64,000 bases of DNA from Brugia malayi (Eukaryota; Nematoda; Chromadorea; Rhabditida; Onchocercidae). Below, piece by piece: positions 38,840-53,700 of the stretch. The notes beneath the pieces are model-generated. The model had not been told where the DNA came from. It worked only from the letters and a program-made list of their open reading frames with translations, and searched no databases. Each line of letters begins with the position of its first letter. The first letter of the stretch is position 1. The position numbers and the translations under genes were made by a program. The stretch lies in contig NW_025062475.1 in the NCBI RefSeq assembly GCF_000002995.4, positions 868,001 to 932,000 of the forward strand, read 5' to 3'.

Positions 38840-39750
38840 GTATAGTATATTTAATTTTTTAGTATACTTAATCACTAAAAATATACTTAATTAGATATTA
38901 ATATATTGTATAGTAATATACTTAATTGCTTATTATACTTATTTACTAAAAAGTACTCAATTAGAATTAGAAGAATATAGTCATATAGTATACTTAATTA
39001 CTAAAAATACTTAGTTATATAGTATAACTTAATCCCTAATATATTTAATCAGATGAATATACTTATATAGTGTACTTAATTGCTTAAAAAACTAAAAAAA
39101 TTAAAAAATAATTATTAGGTGTATTTATTTAATTACTAATATATTTAATCATTAAAAATACTTAATCAGACGAATATACTTATATGGCGTACTTAATCAC
39201 TTAATATACTTAATTAGACGAGTATACTTATACAGTATACTTAATTACTTAAAAAACTAGAAAAATTAAAAAATAATTATTTAGTGTATATTAGTTACTA
39301 GTATACTAATTTATTAAAAATACTTAATCGGATGAATATGCTTATACAGTATACTTAATTACTAAAATTACTTAATTAGACGAATATACTTACATAGTAT
39401 ACTTAACTACTAAAAGTACTTAATAAGATGAATGTACTTACGTAGTATACTTAATTACTAAAAATACCTAATTAAACGAATATATTTACATAGTATACTT
39501 ACTAAAAATACTAAATTAGACGATTATACTTATGTAGTATACTTAATTACTAAAATACTTGATTAGACGAATATACTTATATATTATACTTAATCACTTA
39601 ATACAATTACTAAAAATACTTAATTAGACGATTATACTTATATAGTATGCTTAATTACTAAAATACTTAATAAGACGAATATACTTGTATATTATACTTA
39701 ATCACTTAATACAATTAATTACTAAAAATACTTAATTAGACAAATTTAGT
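38840..39750. repeat. Degenerate AT-rich tandem array, unit about 48 bp
   Basis: Roughly 18-20 imperfect copies are built from two alternating words. One is TACTTAATTACTAAAAATAC. The other is TTAATTAGACGAATATACTT followed by ATATAGTA. Spacing varies between about 38 and 60 bases through internal losses. The GACGAATATACTTA core recurs through the array. It is non-coding, with stops in all frames. Confidence 0.85.
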
Positions 39751-41185
39751 ATGATGTTGCGATTTAATAGTATAACAATGTCAGGGTCATCATTGTCCAT
39801 CCGTTGCAGTGAGCAGTATTCATTTCTATTCTAAAATCATGATTGTTTAAATTAATTACTTTTTTCTTTCTTATCGATATTTAATCGAAATCATTTAGTA
39901 TTGTTGAAAAAGTTTTTTTTTTTTGGAATAAAAGATAAAAATCAATTTTGTATTACTAATAATATAATAGATATTATTTAATTTCAAAATTAACAATATT
40001 ATTCAATTCATTTTACTTATGTATATGTAAATGTTTTAAAAAAAAAAAAGAAAGTAATATATGTTTCAATAAAAAAAAAATACCATAAAAAAATTTATTT
40101 TAATTAAAAAAAAAAAGACGAATTTATTTTTGCACTAATTTATTTTTATCTTTCAAAATACTACAAAAAATAAATGCTAATTCAAAAAAGAAGAAAATTC
40201 ATTGATGTAATTTATTAATACATTATTATCAAAATAAATATTATTATCATTTTTATCATTTATTAATTTACAAATAAACGAATTATTTGTTAATAAATCC
40301 TTGAAATTATCCGTTTAAAATTGTATCAGATTAATTTATCGCTATCATTTGTTGACAAATCCATATTGCAACGTTGAAAAACTTGTTTTTCAAGTTAAGA
40401 ATGAATGAAAGAGAAATTTACAAATTGGAATATTAAAAGATGGCAAACTAAAGAAGAACAAGAAGAAAAAAAAAAAAAAAAGGCAATTTAACTATAATTT
40501 ATGCAAATAGGTAATTATTGTTAGCATTTCTACAGTTTACCGATTATTATCAGCATTATTCCTGATCAATTGGAACCAGTTGAAATTATTCATTTTACCA
40601 TTTTCCGGATCATCAATTTGTTGGCTCAATGATTTACATTTCGATTCGCTACAATTATTTATTATTTATTGTGGAATTTGAATGTTCCTAAAAATACAAA
40701 TGAAACTTTCACTGTTTCGTTCATGATTAAATTTCTAACAAAATATGAAAAGAAAAAAGAAAAAGAATTTTTTTTTCTTTTTTTTTTTTTGAAAAATTAA
40801 ATTAATTGTTTTGAAATTAATTAGCTAATTTTATTTGTTATATTTGATTAAATATTTAAAAAGAATTAAACATTTCAGTTTATTTTCAATTTTTAGATTT
40901 TCAAAAAATTTTTATATTAATAGGGGTGATGTAAAAAAAAAAAAAAAAATTGCATATGTCATTTTATCTCAAAAATTTCAAATTAATTATCAATTTCGTA
41001 GCAAATTAACACCGCATATTTGTGTAAAAATTTTAATTTAAATTTTAATTCACAGTTTATAAAATTATGATACTTTGCTTTTTTTTTTAATTATGATTGT
41101 AAAATGAAACGAAATTTTAAAGATGTTAGTAGTTTGTTTGAAATTATTTCACCAATAATTTAAAATTGTTTGTTTAATTAAAGTA

Positions 41186-41250
<65 letters not shown>

Positions 41251-41651
41251 TTTAATGCTAAACATTTTTTTTCTTTCGTTTTTTCCTTTCAAACAAATAT
41301 TTAATATATTAATACTGTAAATGATTTAATATATATTATCATATTATCACATAGTATTCCAAGCATGAATGACCAGTTCTATTCATCATTGTCACATCTT
41401 ATCAGTGTCAACTTTTTTTAAGAAAATTTTTTTCATAATTTTTGTTGTTTATTATTATTATTGTTTTTGATTTGTGTGTATTTTTTGTGATTGTAATGAA
41501 CTTTTTTTTTAAAATATTATTTATTATTTTGCTTAAAAATTGAATTTCTATCAATAATAATAGATTTATCAAATCGTATGAAAATAAAATATGAATAAAA
41601 TTTGATACTATGAAATTGAAATCTTTTAAATTTTATTTATTTATTTTTTTA

Positions 41652-41661
41652 TTTTTTATAG
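41652..41661 (+). promoter_or_regulatory. Candidate spliced-leader acceptor, BPI-like gene
   Basis: The sequence ttttttatag ends 44 bases before the ATG at 41706. An out-of-frame ATG at 41699 lies between them and would give a short upstream frame. Confidence 0.45.
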
Positions 41662-41705
41662 GAAAATATTTGATAGTTGAATTTACAATAAGCAACGTAT
41701 GAATT

Positions 41706-44700
41706 ATGAACATTTTGGTAAGCTATTGTTTGAATTAATTGAAATTAAAGGAAGAATAATTTTGCAAATTTTAAATATAATCAATATGAATATTTGGTGA
41801 AATTATCAGCTTATCATAATCATTTTAGATATCACTACTTCTTCCAATATTATCATCGTATCCGGTGATTATCAGTGCCATACAGCAACAGAATTCACCT
41901 GGCAGGCCAATTCCATTATTTTTACAATGTGGAAATTATATGTTTAATAATGAAACTTTAGGAAGGTAAATTATTTAATTTTTAAAACAGATTTGAAAAA
42001 TTTTTAAAAAAAAAAAAAGAAATTTTCCAATAAAAATAATTTAATTTTGTTAAAATATCTAAGCTAATTAATGAATAATAAATATATATATATATCTACT
42101 GTTTACTATTTGCTTCTATATTTTTCTTTCTTATATTTGCAGAGTTGATTCAATTGATTATAATCCACTTTTACGATCAGATGGACATTTCGGCTATCCG
42201 GGCCTTAAAATACGATTCAACAGGAATGCATTCAGTTATGGTAGTTCAATAATTGCTCAAATGTTAAATCAACAAATACGAAATATTCGAATACCATCAT
42301 TCACTCAATGTCTACCGGAAGTATGCTAATATTTCATTTTTTTTTTTTCTAATTTGACATAAATTTAAAATAAAGTTAAAATAATATCATAATGTTATGA
42401 ATAAGTTATACTGATAACGCGAACGAGATTATCATTAATATATAATTCAGGACAGATTCCTAAACTAATTAATTAATTAATTGCTCCATTCTCGAACTAT
42501 TAATTTCTTCCATTTCTAAATTTTCAATTAAAAATATTTTTTCTTTCATTATGGTGACAAATAATAATAATGCATAAGTTTATATATGTTTCTTTTTTTT
42601 TTTAATTAACTAATTAATTACCAGAATAAAATATTTTACAAATATTTTTTTAGGTTAATGGATGCGCCTATCTTACAAATATTTTGGTGACAAATTATCA
42701 GTGTGCTCAACGTGTCGCATTATTTCCAATTTCACATAATGAAATTGCTCTTAATATTCAAAATTTTGACCTAAGGTTATTCTACTGTTTGATAATTAAT
42801 AAAAAAGAAAATTAAGAGGAATAGAACAAAAATGAAATGAAATTTTGAAAAAAAAAAATAATAAGATTATCATTACTTATTCTATGCTTCACAATGTGCT
42901 TAAAATATCTAAGTATTTTTTATTTAAGTTTTTATTAATCATTATCTTTTTAAATTTTATCATTCCTCAATTTATAATTAAATTTGTTTGAAGTAATTTG
43001 ACAAAACTTTTTCAACATTTTAGGATCATTTGCATGAAAGTTTTCGACCTTTTTTCTTTATTTAGTTAAAGTGAAAAAATTTTTTGCAATATATTTTATT
43101 TGAGATTAGAATTCAATGCAGGATGACAAATATGATATCATAATTTTTCGACAACTAAATAAAATAATTTATTCATATATTTTTCTAAAATAATTTTTCT
43201 TTCCCCAAATTTTAATTTAATCAAAATTTTGTGCTATAAAATTAAATGATAAATTATTATTGATAAAAATTTGTCTTTTTTTTTTTTTGAGCATTTAACT
43301 ACTAAAATAATTTTTGCATCATATTAAATATTTTGCAATATTACTTTCCTTTTTTGTATTTTTCTCTTTATTTTTTTTTTTTTTTTTTAAAAATTTTGAT
43401 TAAATTATATTGTTTGATTGAAAATTTTAGTCTAAGTGGACAACTTGGTGGACAAATTGTTGTTTTATTACCTTTACCACTTTGTGGAACATTGTGCATC
43501 GATGCTAGACAGGTTTCTTTTTTTTTTTCCACTTTTCTTTATCAATTAATTTATTAATTTACAAAAAAAAAAACTTTTTCAAAAGTTAAAAAAATAAAAA
43601 AAAATTTAATAATTAGATGGAAAAGAAGCGCAAAATGAATTTGATAATTTACAGATATCAGTATCACTACAATTAGCAATTGAACGAAATGTGTACAATA
43701 GCGCCGCATATATTCGTATGACAAAATGTTCATTAACAATTGGTTATTTAAATATACATATTGTTAATGGTGGATTAATTGGTGAAGTTATTAATAACAA
43801 TTTTCGGGTAAATTTTTATTTTTTGTTAGTAAAAAATTAAAATTGTAAAATTTTAAATTTATAATTTTCTTTTTTGTTGTTTAATTTATTATTAAGATAG
43901 AAAATATTTAATGAATAATTTGCTATATTATTAAAATGATAAGAAAAAAAAGGAGGTGGATATGATTAAATTCGATTGATTAATTAATTAATTAATTGAT
44001 TAATCAATTGTCATAGACGAAATTAAATATTTTAAATTATTTTGTTATCATTTTTTAAATGGTTGCATTTTTTTCACTTTATTTTACTAAATAATTAATT
44101 TCCTATATTAATGAATAATAATTAATTGCAATATATAATAATAAATAGAAAATTTTTAATTTTAGTATATAATTCAATTGAAAATTTTTCTATGATTTTT
44201 AATTAGTAATTAATTGATTTAATGAAAAAAAAAAACTTTTGACTGTATGAATTTGTTATTAATTTTTTTTTTTAAATGATAGTTTTTCTCTTCTTTTTAT
44301 TATTAATAATTGAAATTGCTTTCTAATTAATAATAAATAAATAATAGTAATAAATAATCGAGAAATTGTTTTGAAAGATTTCATTATTTTTTAATGTCAA
44401 TAATTTTTTTTTTTTTTTTAAGTTTTGAAATTTTTAGAATAAAATTTTATCACAAGCATATGCAGCATTGCCAGAAAAATTTTGCAATATGATACAACCA
44501 TTGATTGATGAGCATATAAATTCTCGACTAATTAATATGCCACAAAGGATTCCAATTTCACAAATGATTTCATATGCATCATTCCTGATCAATAAACCGA
44601 AAAAGCTACCGGAATACGTAAGTGCAATTTGCTTTTTCCTTTTCTGTTAATACAAAAAATTTCGAGAAATTATTCGAGAATTTTTAACAGCAAATTAAAT

Positions 44701-47700
44701 CCCGAATAATTTTTTTTTTTTGTTACTTCCGGGTAGAGTAATATGAAAGTAAAGAATATTTAAGGTAAATTATTGTTAAAAGTTCATTTGTCTTTGGTAA
44801 ATTTCAATTATTAAATTTCATGAAAGTTATTTAAGCTTAAACGTATTAGAATCAAATCATTTGTATAATAATTTAAACTTCAAAATTTTTGCTAAATATT
44901 AATAATATTCAACTATAAAGAGCATATTTTTGTTAAGTATCTGATCGATATGAGAAAATGGCCTAGTTAGCCTAGCAATCATTTAATCATTAATCTAGTA
45001 AAACAATGAAAAATATCCTAATATTTTTAGTTTAATAATATATTTTTAATTTTTTATCTGTTAATGTTATTAATTTAAATTAAATTTATTTCTTTCATTT
45101 TAGTGCTATTCTGAAATTTGCAAACGCTATCAGTCCACCAATATATCATTAGCTAACAAAAAGCTTAAAACAAAAGCAATCCATTCAGCTGGTGTATCAA
45201 ACATTGATAATTTTGATCAGAAAGTAATTGGCAGTAATAAACCGTTAATGAAATCAGAAGAAATGAGTGGTAGTAATAATACAATACCGGAAATTATTAA
45301 ATTACCGAATGTAACAGATCAAAGATTATTGATACCTGAAACAACAATTGAGAAATTTCCTCGAAAGATTCAAAAGAATTGGCAGATTAGAAGATGGCAA
45401 AGAGCGAAAAGAAATGTAAGTGATAACAATAATAATAATAATAACAATGATAATAATAAAAAATAATAATAGTAATAATAGCTGTAATAATATTAATAAT
45501 AATAATACTAGCAATGGTAATAATAATAATAACAACAACAATGTTAATAACAATGAAATATTAATGAAATGAGAAATATCACTCGAAATGATGTAGAAAT
45601 TTTGATTGAATGAAAAGAAATGTAATTGAAATAATTAAAAATTTTATAAAAAAATTATGAATGAAATTTATGAGTTTATTTAATAAATTTTTTTTTTTTA
45701 TTTTTGTTAAAAGAAAAAAAAAAATTGCTTAAAAAAAAAAAGAAAGAAAAAAACAATAATTGTAGAGTGGAATAATAAATGTAAACAATAATATTTGGCA
45801 ACAATGTGCCAATTGTGATTATGAGAAAAGTGAGATAATATCATATTATTATGATACTGTTATCAATCATATTCAGGTATATTTTATTCTTGTCAAAAAA
45901 TTTATTAATTTGAAAAAAAAAAATTTTTTTTTTTTGTTTGTTTTCAAATATATGAAATAATTTTCGAAAAAAAAATGACAAAGTAAAAAACAATTTTGAA
46001 AATAGTTAACTTTTCTTTTTTTTAATTTTTGATACTGAAAAAAAAAAAATTTGATAGAATTTAATTATAATATTTCTAGATTTAATTTAGTTAAGATTGA
46101 GTATAATTATTTGCTATTGTAGTAATATTTTAACAATAACAATAAGTTAAGTTAATAAATTTTATGAAAATAATTTTTGTTTACAATTTGCAATAACCAT
46201 GTAAATTACTAATCGATTATTTCAGAATTGTGCTTCGGATTTAGTTTTAGCAACGCATTTTCTTGGTTCATCAGCAACAAACTCTGACTTAACTCTAAAT
46301 TTCCTTGAAGAAATTAGTCCAAATGCGCGTGGTGGTACACCATTTGCGCCACCTATATTACAATATCCTGTATCAGATAGTGGACAAATGATTGATCTCC
46401 TTATCAGTGATTATACACTCAATACATTACTCTATCATTTTCATAGGTTTGTTATTTTTCCTTTTCAATATAAATTATAAATTTACTGATAAGCATACAT
46501 ACTTATGATAAAAGATATGAAATGAAATTGATACACATTACATACTTTTATTGATAATAATAAAAAAAATTTACTTTTCATTTTTTTTTTTTTGTTTTTT
46601 ATCAACAAAATTTACGAATAATTTTGTGATAAAAAAAAGGAATGAAAATGTAATCTTTTTAGGAAAGGTATTTTTGCATTTCGAATTGGTCCTGAAATAC
46701 CAGTTATTGGTGATTTATTAAATTTAACATGCACAGCAGAAGATATCGATTTCGATTTAAGTCTTGAATTACAGGATAATAAGGTATGCAAAAAAAAAAA
46801 AAAAAAAAATTAATAAAATTTAAAAATTAATAATCATCCATTAAATTTATGAATTTAGCAAATGAAATATAAAGTAGTATATCAATGGATATCATAGCTT
46901 TTCAACAAAAATTTAAAAATTAAATCAGTATTTCAGGGTTAATCAGGATTTTTAATTTTGAAATTGATAAGCTGAAAATTTAGTTATGTTAATAAATTAA
47001 TTGCCAAATAAAATATTACTGGTAATAAAAGAGTATCATATGAGCAAAAGTAAATTAATTGCTAATAAAATTCAAAAGCTAATAATCATCCATTAAATTT
47101 ATGAATTTAATAAATAAAATGTAAAGTTGAATAAATTAAAGATGCAAAGTTGAATACTTAATAATTGACTCATTAATAAAATACATTTAAAATATAATTA
47201 GCAATAGGATCCATTGGTAAATCGTTTTAAATTAAGCAGAAATGAAAATTTATAAAGGCTTAAAATTAGCATTTGAAAAGAAATTTATAAAATTTTAAAG
47301 TTTTATTTTTATTTCTTTCTTATATTTGAATTTTTTCTTTTTTTTTTGCTTATAAAGTATATTTCTATATAAGTTAATTTAGGATTTCGCAAATGAGACA
47401 GCATCAAATGAAACGAATTCGCAAACGAAATCGCAAGATAATCGTAAGAAACGACATACAGCAATGGATACTTTAATCAATTTTGGTATATGTCTAGGTG
47501 ATATTGCACCCGGAATTCGTGAAAGAAATCCCGGAAAACGAACTTATATTATAATCAAAACAAATCGAGCACCATCTGTGCTATTTCAAAATGCTAATAA
47601 AGGTTAATTTTTTGAAAATTTATCAAAATTTGATAAAAAAAAAGAGATATAATAATTTTATTATTATACAATTAATTTAAAAAAAAAAAAAACTATTAAA

Positions 47701-48647
47701 TTTTAAAATTATTTAATAAAACTAAAAATTTTTATTAATATTACAGGTACTATTGTAATTGAATTTATAATAGATGGGCTTATTTTTTTGGATGGTACCA
47801 ATATAAAAGTTGGCCATTTACAAATTAGGACTGTTTCTGCAATAGTGGCCCAGCTTATAGCTAATCGAATTGTTGCCAAAGTACAAATTGAACGGATGGA
47901 ATTTATTGATATTGATAAAACATTTGGCTTACCATCTGAAGCATTCACTAATCTTTCTGATTTAGCCCGAGGAATTCTTACTAGGGTAAGAATTTTACAA
48001 TTTTTTTTTTTTGCAAAATGGGTAACTTTTTTATATAAATATTTTCTTACAAGAAAAATTTTGTTTTCCACAGAAAACAAAACAAAAAAAAAAAAAAAAT
48101 CTAATACATTTTATTTTTTTATTTTTGTTTATTCCATTTTAATTCATTTAATTTTGCTCTATGTTATAATTTTTATATATTTATCAATAAAATTAATTTA
48201 AAAAAAAAAAAAAAACGAATAATTTTTATTATATTATAAAATATTTGGTATAATTGTTATAAAACTTTGTTATTATTAATTTTTTTCTTTTTTTTCTCAA
48301 TAACCACAAAATTTTTATATCAAAAATTTATTGTATTATAATTAATTTGTTATTTGCGTATACATACATTTGAAATAGAAAAAAAAAAAAGAGAGAAAAA
48401 AATTAATTCATAAAATTTAAATTTAATCAATTTTTTTTTTTTTTTTCAGGCAATAAATAAAAAATTAGCAAATGGTATTCCATTAACAATGCCACAATTA
48501 GGCTTACCAATTCAATTTTCTAATCTTCATTTTCAAGTGATCGAACATGCTTTATTAATTTCCACCGATGTTAGCATTCCATCTTTGACATATTATTTAC
48601 CATATCAAAGGTTTACCGGATGTCCTTACTATTATCAAATATCATAA
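41706..48647 (+). CDS. Secreted BPI/LBP/CETP-superfamily lipid-binding protein
   Basis: Fourteen exons join to 761 aa: 41706-41717, 41829-41965, 42143-42320, 42654-42775, 43431-43512, 43655-43807, 44438-44617, 45104-45415, 45766-45876, 46226-46446, 46663-46783, 47383-47602, 47747-47985, 48450-48647. The first exon gives only MNIL; joined to exon 2 it makes a signal peptide (MNILISLLLPILSSYPVIISA), which decides the start. The N-terminal domain has YPGLKIRFN and a segment where Cys202 (TKCSL) and Cys244 (KFCNM) align with the conserved BPI/LBP disulphide. Exons 10-14 form the C-terminal lipid-binding domain. BPI-fold proteins bind lipid or lipopolysaccharide in two apolar pockets. This one exceeds the usual 480 aa because of a hydrophilic linker (about 289-430) and an insert near 544-567. 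Dibasic RAKR (388-391) and RKKR (564-567) fit furin consensus. Ligand unknown. Confidence 0.88.
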
Positions 48648-48799
48648 CTTTAAATATAAACAAAGCCAAGAAAAAAAAAAAAAAAAAAAAACCAAAAAAA
48701 AAAAAAAAGAAAATCGTTTATTGTAATAAAATTTTAATACTACAAAATTTTTTAAATTTAAATTTTTTATTTCGGTTGAAAAAAGCAACTAACTGAAGC

Positions 48800-48805
48800 A
48801 ATAAA
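48800..48805 (+). terminator. Polyadenylation signal of the BPI-like gene
   Basis: AATAAA lies about 150 bases after the stop at 48645-48647 and follows several poly(A) runs that also mimic cleavage contexts. Confidence 0.4.
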
Positions 48806-50795
48806 TATATGTTTTAATAAAAAATAAAAAAAAAAAAATAAAAACTCTTACATATTTTTAGATTTTTTCTTTTCTCAAATTTTAACATTTATTCTTTGAT
48901 TTGCTAAAATTAAAAAAAAAAAAAAAAAAAATATTTGTTGCTTTAAAAAATTGAAAGGATAAAATGCTATTGAATAATTAATTGTCATTATTTGTTATGT
49001 GGAAATTATTTCACTCATTTTTATAGAATTATTTGAATTAAGTCATTTCAAATTCTACCTCATTTAATTAATGAATGCTTTTTTTTTTATTTTATTGAAT
49101 TAATTAGTGAAATGTTATATGCAAATTTAAATTGTATTCTTTACAATATATTTGTTTTTTTTTTTTTTTTTTTTGTTTTGATTCATTTTGAATGTTTGTG
49201 TATTATAATTTTTTTCAAAAAAGAAAAAATCATTTTGTTAAAAAAAAAAAAAAAAGATTGTTGCATTTTTGATAATAAAAAATTTTTGGAAAAAAAAAAA
49301 AGAAACTTAATAGAAATATTTTGTAAATTTCAATTTTATATTTCATTAACTAATATACATTTGCAATTTTCTTTTATTTGACACAAACACAAATAAATCA
49401 ATTAAAAGATGATCGTTCCATTTTTGTAAATTTATTTTTGCTAAAATTTGTTTTAAATTTAATCAAATAATTTTGGGTTAATTAAACTTAAAATGCATCT
49501 GTTATCTTTTAAAATTTCATGTCAACGAATAAGTTCATTAATTAATTATTTAATTAATCTATAAATCAACTAAGACCATTCTGAAATTATCCTAAGATTA
49601 TTCGACTTTTTTTTTTTTTTTGGCTCCATCAAACTGGATTTAAAATTTCTGATAGATCGATATAACGTAACATCAATGATTGATCGAACATTTTTCCTTA
49701 TGATTCTATCATCTATGATCATCCGATCAAATTTGATTTTAATGATTGGTGACATTTGCGATCATTAGATCAAATTTGCATATTGAACCTTTTTTCTTGT
49801 TGTTATCTTATTCTTATCAAAATTAAATTCATTTAATTAATTAATTAGTTAATTATAATGACAAATTTGTAAACAAATATTTAAATGAACAAAAATTTAT
49901 TCAAATTCAAGGCATTATTATTATTATTATTACTGAACAAATACCGGTACAAATGTGACACTGATTTTGTGGATGGCTACGAAATATTTCGATGCAAAAA
50001 GAAAGAAATGACTAATTATCGAAATTATTTTCATTTCTACTCCCCTTCCTTTTTTTTTTTTTTTTTTTTTTTTTGAATATTAATCAAATGAATAAGCCAT
50101 TTCAATCATTTCCGGAAAGACATATCAGGAAAAGAAAGAAGAATTTAAAAAAGTACTATCCGGTTCATTATTATCAGTGAAAATGATTATGATAAAGATT
50201 TTTTTTTTCTTGTTTTTAAACTAATAACTATTTAAACGATAATTTTTTTTTAATAAAGAAAAAGAAAAAAAGGAAAGAATAATAATCTCAGTCCAATTAA
50301 ACAGCTAATAATAAAAAACCAAAAGAAGTCAAAAATATTGAATCAAAATTTTTAAATACTCAAAATTTTACTTACTTACTTACTTAATATGCTTATTTGA
50401 TAAAAACAGTTCTACTTTGTACATAGAAAAAGAAAAAAAAAAAAAAAGGTAGGAATAAAAGCCGTATAAGTTATATATGTTTACATAATTAAAACTTAAT
50501 TCCGGCAAATATCACAACCTAAATTGATAATCAATTTACACGTAGCTCAAATGGACTAGAGAAAATTTACACGTGAAACAAGTAAAACTTATTCGTAACT
50601 TACATATTGTATACAATCCATATGGAACATTTACAACGCTAAAGATTTAATTAAAATTAACATTTATCTTACATTAACTTTATAATTTAACAATTAAAAA
50701 ATTAACCAAAAAAAAAAAAAAAAAAAAATTAAGAAAGAAAAAAAAAAAAAGAGAAAGAAGAGAAATAATAATAATAATAATAATTTACAGTAAGA
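48806..50795. other. Convergent intergenic region
   Basis: This region lies between the 3' ends of the BPI-like gene (+) and the zinc-finger gene (-). It holds poly(A)/poly(T) runs, (AAT)n near 50767-50782 and a GATC-rich patch at 49650-49770. I see no gene. Confidence 0.55.
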
Positions 50796-53700
50796 CTAGG
50801 AATTTTTCCTTGGTTTAATAATAGATCGTATACATGTTGATTCTTCATGTTTTGATAAGTAACTTTTTAACGCAAAACGTTTCCCACAACGTTGACAAAC
50901 ATACGGTTTGATACCTAAAATTAAAATATAAAACTAGAATTAAAATATAAAATAATAATTAAGTGTTAAAAAAAAAAAAAAAATTGACAATAAATATTAT
51001 AAAATTTTTAAATTACAAAACAATATAATGTATTAATTTGATAAAATTATTGAAATATATCATTTGTTAAGTTTAATTATTTTTAAAAATTACACTATTA
51101 AAATTAGAACAATTAAAATATTTTATCAAATTTAATTCTCATAAAAAATTTTATTCTTTTTTTTTTTTTTTTTGTTTCATATTTATTGTCAGAAAATAAT
51201 CAATGAGTAAACCTTCCTGCAATTAATACTTTTTATTATCTCACTAAATACTACTGTAGCAATATAATGCAAAAAAAAAATATTACAACAATAAAAATAA
51301 AATTTTAAAGTGTAACTTTAAACAGATATTAACTTTAGAAATTAAAAAATGATTTCTAATACAAATTAATTATAATTATTATTTGTTAAAGTAAAAGTTG
51401 TTAGAAATTTAAACAAAAATATTATTTACAAAAATAAAAATAAAAAATTGCTAAAATAAATTTGCATAAAAATGAAATACTAGAAGAGTACTACTTACCA
51501 CTATGTGTTTGGACATGAGCGCGTAAGTTACTTTTGTCAGCAAATGCTTTAGTACATATGGGACATTGAAATGGTTTTTCACCAGCTAAAAAATTATTTA
51601 AAAAAAAAAAAAAAAAACATTCTACCAATCTTTAAATTTGTTAATTTAATTTAAATTTTTTTAAAAAAAAAAAACAAAAAAGTTAGAAATTTAAGTGATA
51701 GTTATAATCTTTTTATTTCAAATCTAAATATAATATTTAATTTATTTACAATAAAACAAACGTTTGAAAAAATTCTTTTAAAAAAAAAAAAATTATTCAA
51801 ATAATTAATTTAAATGATTAATTTTGCTTTTTCTTTTTGAGTATGTAAAAAATTAAATTCAAAAATTTACTATGTGTTCGCATATGTCCCTGAAGAAGCC
51901 AATGTCTTGTGAATGTTTTACCACATACGGAACATTTGCAAGTGTTGACATGTGATGATCGTGTTGAATTACCGTTTCTGGCACTAGCTGAACCGGATCC
52001 GGTTATTTTTGATCGATTTGTAGCATTATTTTTGGTATTACTTCTAATAGTAATACAATTGCCACTGCTGCTACTACTACTATTACTAGTTGCATTGAAA
52101 TTAGCATTTGTGATAAACGATGTATTACTACTACTACTGCATGCAACTGATTGCAGCTGCAGTTGCACTTGTTGTCGATGCCATGCCATATGAATCATTA
52201 AATCAGTCGGATTTAAATAAATATTTTTGCATGATGGACACTGCAACGTTGGTCTCAAACATTTGAAAGCTGCAAATTTGATCAATTTTAAATTAAAATA
52301 ATTATTTTTAAATAATATTTAACTATTACTTATAGTTATAATAATAACAATAATAATGATAAATTAAAAATTATCATTGTTATTTATTTATTTATTTATT
52401 TATTGTGAATTAATGTATGAAATAATTATTCATAAATCATTTTCGCTTATATTTTCTACAATACATACATTTAATTTATTAATATACAAATGTAATTATA
52501 TAAATTTCACTCATAAAAAAGAGAAAACTTGTATAATAATTAATTTCGATTATATTTATAAAAATAATGTTCGTCTCTTTTTTCTATTATATAATTATAC
52601 TAATATTATAATATAATGATTTTATTTAATACTGAATAAAATAAATGAGTTTTTAAAAGAGATTTTTAGAGTTTGAAGAGTTTTAAAGCATAATTATATG
52701 TATATATGAATAAAATAAATAGTAACAAAAAATCCTAATGTAATGCTTTATATTATTACTTAAATTATAACATATAAAATTTATATTATTACCTTAATTA
52801 AATTATAACGTATTTTTAGTAATCATTGATCTAATCCATGTTGATTAGTTGAGTAAATACAAGTATTAGTAAAATAAATATTTATATTATTATTATTATT
52901 ACTTATTACATTTATATATTATATACCATTAAAGTTTATATTCTTGCCTTAATTAAATTATAACATATAAAATTTATATTATTATTTTAATTACGTATAA
53001 ATTTTAGCGTATAAATTTCACGTAAGATATATTATTTATGCTATAAAGTTAATATCCCTAAATATTAATAATAAATAATATTACAATGTTGTAATAATTT
53101 GATGGATATTTGTTAATTCTGGCGATTAATATAAATTCAGATAGTTTTTTTTTTTTAGTAATGATTGATCTAATCCATGTTGATTAGTAGAGTAAATACT
53201 ATACAGTAGTACTTAACAAACCACTTGACATATATCCCTGGTAAGATTTTCTAGTTATTATTTCCTCTGTTATTTAATAGTAATAATAAAAAAAAAATAA
53301 ATAAGTATTCTAATCTATCATTATTTTATCATTTACATTTATTTTATTATCACTACATCTAATATTTTAAATTCAAAATATAAAAAGAAAAAAAAAAAAA
53401 GAAGAAATTAATTTTTTACCAAAGTTATTGTAAAAGTTTCATTTTTTTTTTTTTTTTTTTTTAAGGCTAAATTATATCTCCTTTTTTCTAAAAAAAAAAT
53501 TTTTTTAATTTTTCTTTAATTCATTTTAAGTTAATTAAATCGATATGATAATATAAGTTGAAGTGTTTAAAATCAAAAACAGTATAAATAATCAACATAT
53601 ATTTTAATCATTAAAGATTTTTTTTTACTATTCAAATTTTAAAAAAATGTTAGAAGAAAATAATTTCAAATCAAAATTATTATAAATAATAATTTTTTAT

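Larger units (their letters stand above)
35562..41650. other. Gene-free interval between helicase and BPI-like gene
   Basis: I see no supportable gene in these 6 kb. The interval contains (GA)n tracts at 36051-36076, about 36211-36228 and 37510-37540, poly(A) runs of up to 20, an (ATT)n tract at about 41185-41235, a G-rich run at 37660-37696 and an AT-rich tandem array at 38840-39750. Open frames here are low-complexity products. Confidence 0.6.

Noticed and set aside
45326..45553. Minus-strand open frame rich in Leu/Ile
   Set aside because: It is the reverse reading of AAT/AAC trinucleotide repeats at the end of a BPI exon and its intron.
47709..48080. 123-codon minus-strand frame
   Set aside because: It is a shadow of BPI exon 13, whose plus-strand reading has correct splice phases and family similarity.
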